Shown here: positions 63,372 to 64,000 of the stretch, one piece after another
How positions within the stretch are numbered: position 1 is the stretch's first letter
Layout of the letters: every line of letters starts with the position of its first letter
Assembly (NCBI GenBank): GCA_965238125.1
Contig: OZ250179.1
Coordinates: forward strand, 5,084,001-5,148,000
From: UBA6623 sp965238125
GTDB taxonomy: Bacteria > Acidobacteriota > Terriglobia > Bryobacterales > UBA6623
Direction of reading: 5' to 3'
DNA: 64,000 nucleotides
Translations under genes and position numbers: made by a program
Notes under the pieces: model-generated
What the model was told of the DNA's origin: nothing
What the model saw: the letters and a program-made list of their open reading frames with translations, nothing else
Databases searched by the model: none

Positions 63372-64000
63372 ATGGCAACCAGGAAGAAAGCTGCAAAAAA
63401 AGCGCGATACGGAGCCACCGGTCCCGTAGTGACTCGGGGCAAACTGGGGTTCTGCTCAGCGCCTGAGGTCCCCGACAGGGTGCTGCCGGCGGGGATCACC
63501 CCCAACCGCGCTGCTCTTATATTGAACAGCCGGAAGAAATGGGCGAACGGAACCCAGCTGCACTATTACTTCTTCCACAAGAACTCGGACGCTGCGTTTG
63601 TCGAACTACAAGACGGCCCGAGAGTTCGTCGGACATGGACCGCGAGCGAGGCCCAAAGGCAAGTCGTCCGCGACGCGTTCGAGGTCTGGAAAGAAGTGGG
63701 CCTGGGACTGAAGTTCACGGAAGTCAATTCGCGAGACGACGCTGAGATCCGCATTGCGTTCATGCGAGGAGACGGCGCCTGGTCTTACGTCGGAAGAGAT
63801 GTGCTGCGGGCCGGCCGCAATGAACGGACCATGAATCTCGGTTGGGACATCCGCCACGACATCGATACCGCCGTCCACGAAATCGGTCACACACTGGGAT
63901 TTCCGCATGAGCACCAGAACCCCAACGCCGGCATCGTGTGGAATGAAGAGGCCGTGTACACCGAACTCGCCGGATCTCCCAATTTCTGGCCGCGCGACAA
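63372..64000 (+). CDS. Astacin-like (M12A) zinc metalloprotease, N-terminal part
   Basis: The gene runs off the window after 209 codons. Residues 1-15 are basic (A-T-R-K-K-A-A-K-K-A-R), without a signal peptide. The catalytic domain contains Y-Y-F in the early strand, V-W-K-E-V-G-L-G-L-K-F-T-E-V near 104-117, and the zinc site H-E-I-G-H-T-L-G-F-P-H-E-H-Q-N near 169-183, i.e. HExxHxxGFxHE. Astacins are endopeptidases, so it may be exported by another route or be toxin-like. AAGGAAAGG lies 8-16 bases before the ATG. Confidence 0.88.
   Translation, partial: MATRKKAAKKARYGATGPVVTRGKLGFCSAPEVPDRVLPAGITPNRAALILNSRKKWANGTQLHYYFFHKNSDAAFVELQDGPRVRRTWTASEAQRQVVRDAFEVWKEVGLGLKFTEVNSRDDAEIRIAFMRGDGAWSYVGRDVLRAGRNERTMNLGWDIRHDIDTAVHEIGHTLGFPHEHQNPNAGIVWNEEAVYTELAGSPNFWPRD

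Overview
This is a high-GC window of about 64 kb that most likely comes from an Acidobacteriota chromosome (Bryobacterales/Solibacter-like). That assignment is an inference from four things: a C-terminal domain of the 'Solibacter' TIGR03437 type, an alternative complex III plus A2-type aa3 oxidase cluster, Planctomycete-cytochrome DUF1549/DUF1553 and DUF1501 proteins, and a Ser/Thr kinase fused to a TolB-like propeller. I saw no rRNA, tRNA or CRISPR array.

Layout. 1-5.1 kb: a lipoprotein start, a giant secreted NHL-propeller protein, an SDR and a cupin, all on the minus strand. 5.1-10.8 kb: an accessory zone with a truncated IS1380 transposase, an intact IS4-type element with a 9-bp target duplication, a conserved unknown protein and many dispersed palindromic repeats. 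10.8-14.7 kb: a DUF1549/DUF1553 cytochrome-like protein and an MFS transporter. 15.0-27.3 kb: the respiratory core, actA-actF, a small membrane protein, a SCO-type copper chaperone, then coxB-coxA-coxC and subunit IV. 27.5-30.2 kb: comEC. 30.2-32.4 kb: an IS110-family element with structured flanks. 32.4-38.6 kb: type II secretion genes gspG, gspF and gspE (with a four-helix-bundle gene inserted) and an ECF sigma / anti-sigma / secreted protein set. 38.7-46 kb: an apparent small RNA with its own terminator, a sulfatase, a BrnTA toxin-antitoxin pair, a broken lipoprotein gene, an epimerase, a degenerate phosphatase-like protein and pyrD. 46-55.3 kb: a DUF5916 protein, a Ser/Thr kinase and a DUF1553/DUF1501 pair. 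55.4-64 kb: isolated secreted or metabolic genes (nucleoside hydrolase, methyltransferase, TauD dioxygenase, astacin-like protease start) separated by repeat-filled gaps.

The main biology is respiratory. Alternative complex III should pass electrons from quinol to cytochrome c and on to the aa3 oxidase, with SCO supplying copper for subunit II. In this sequence the module carries lesions. actA lacks two of five expected haem motifs and has an in-frame TGA where a Trp is expected. sco looks frameshifted in a G run. coxB keeps only its first membrane segment, because its CuA domain and the start of coxA are missing. These are either real decay or assembly errors, and this is the first thing to settle.

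The second theme is repeats. At least seven families of short palindromic or inverted-repeat elements fill the gaps, and several lie inside coding sequence (comEC in frame, the 7.6-kb protein, actE, the 5' end of a DUF1553 gene). One twin-hairpin family keeps its pairing while its stem sequence changes. A roughly 180-bp MITE-like element occurs on both sides of a methyltransferase gene.
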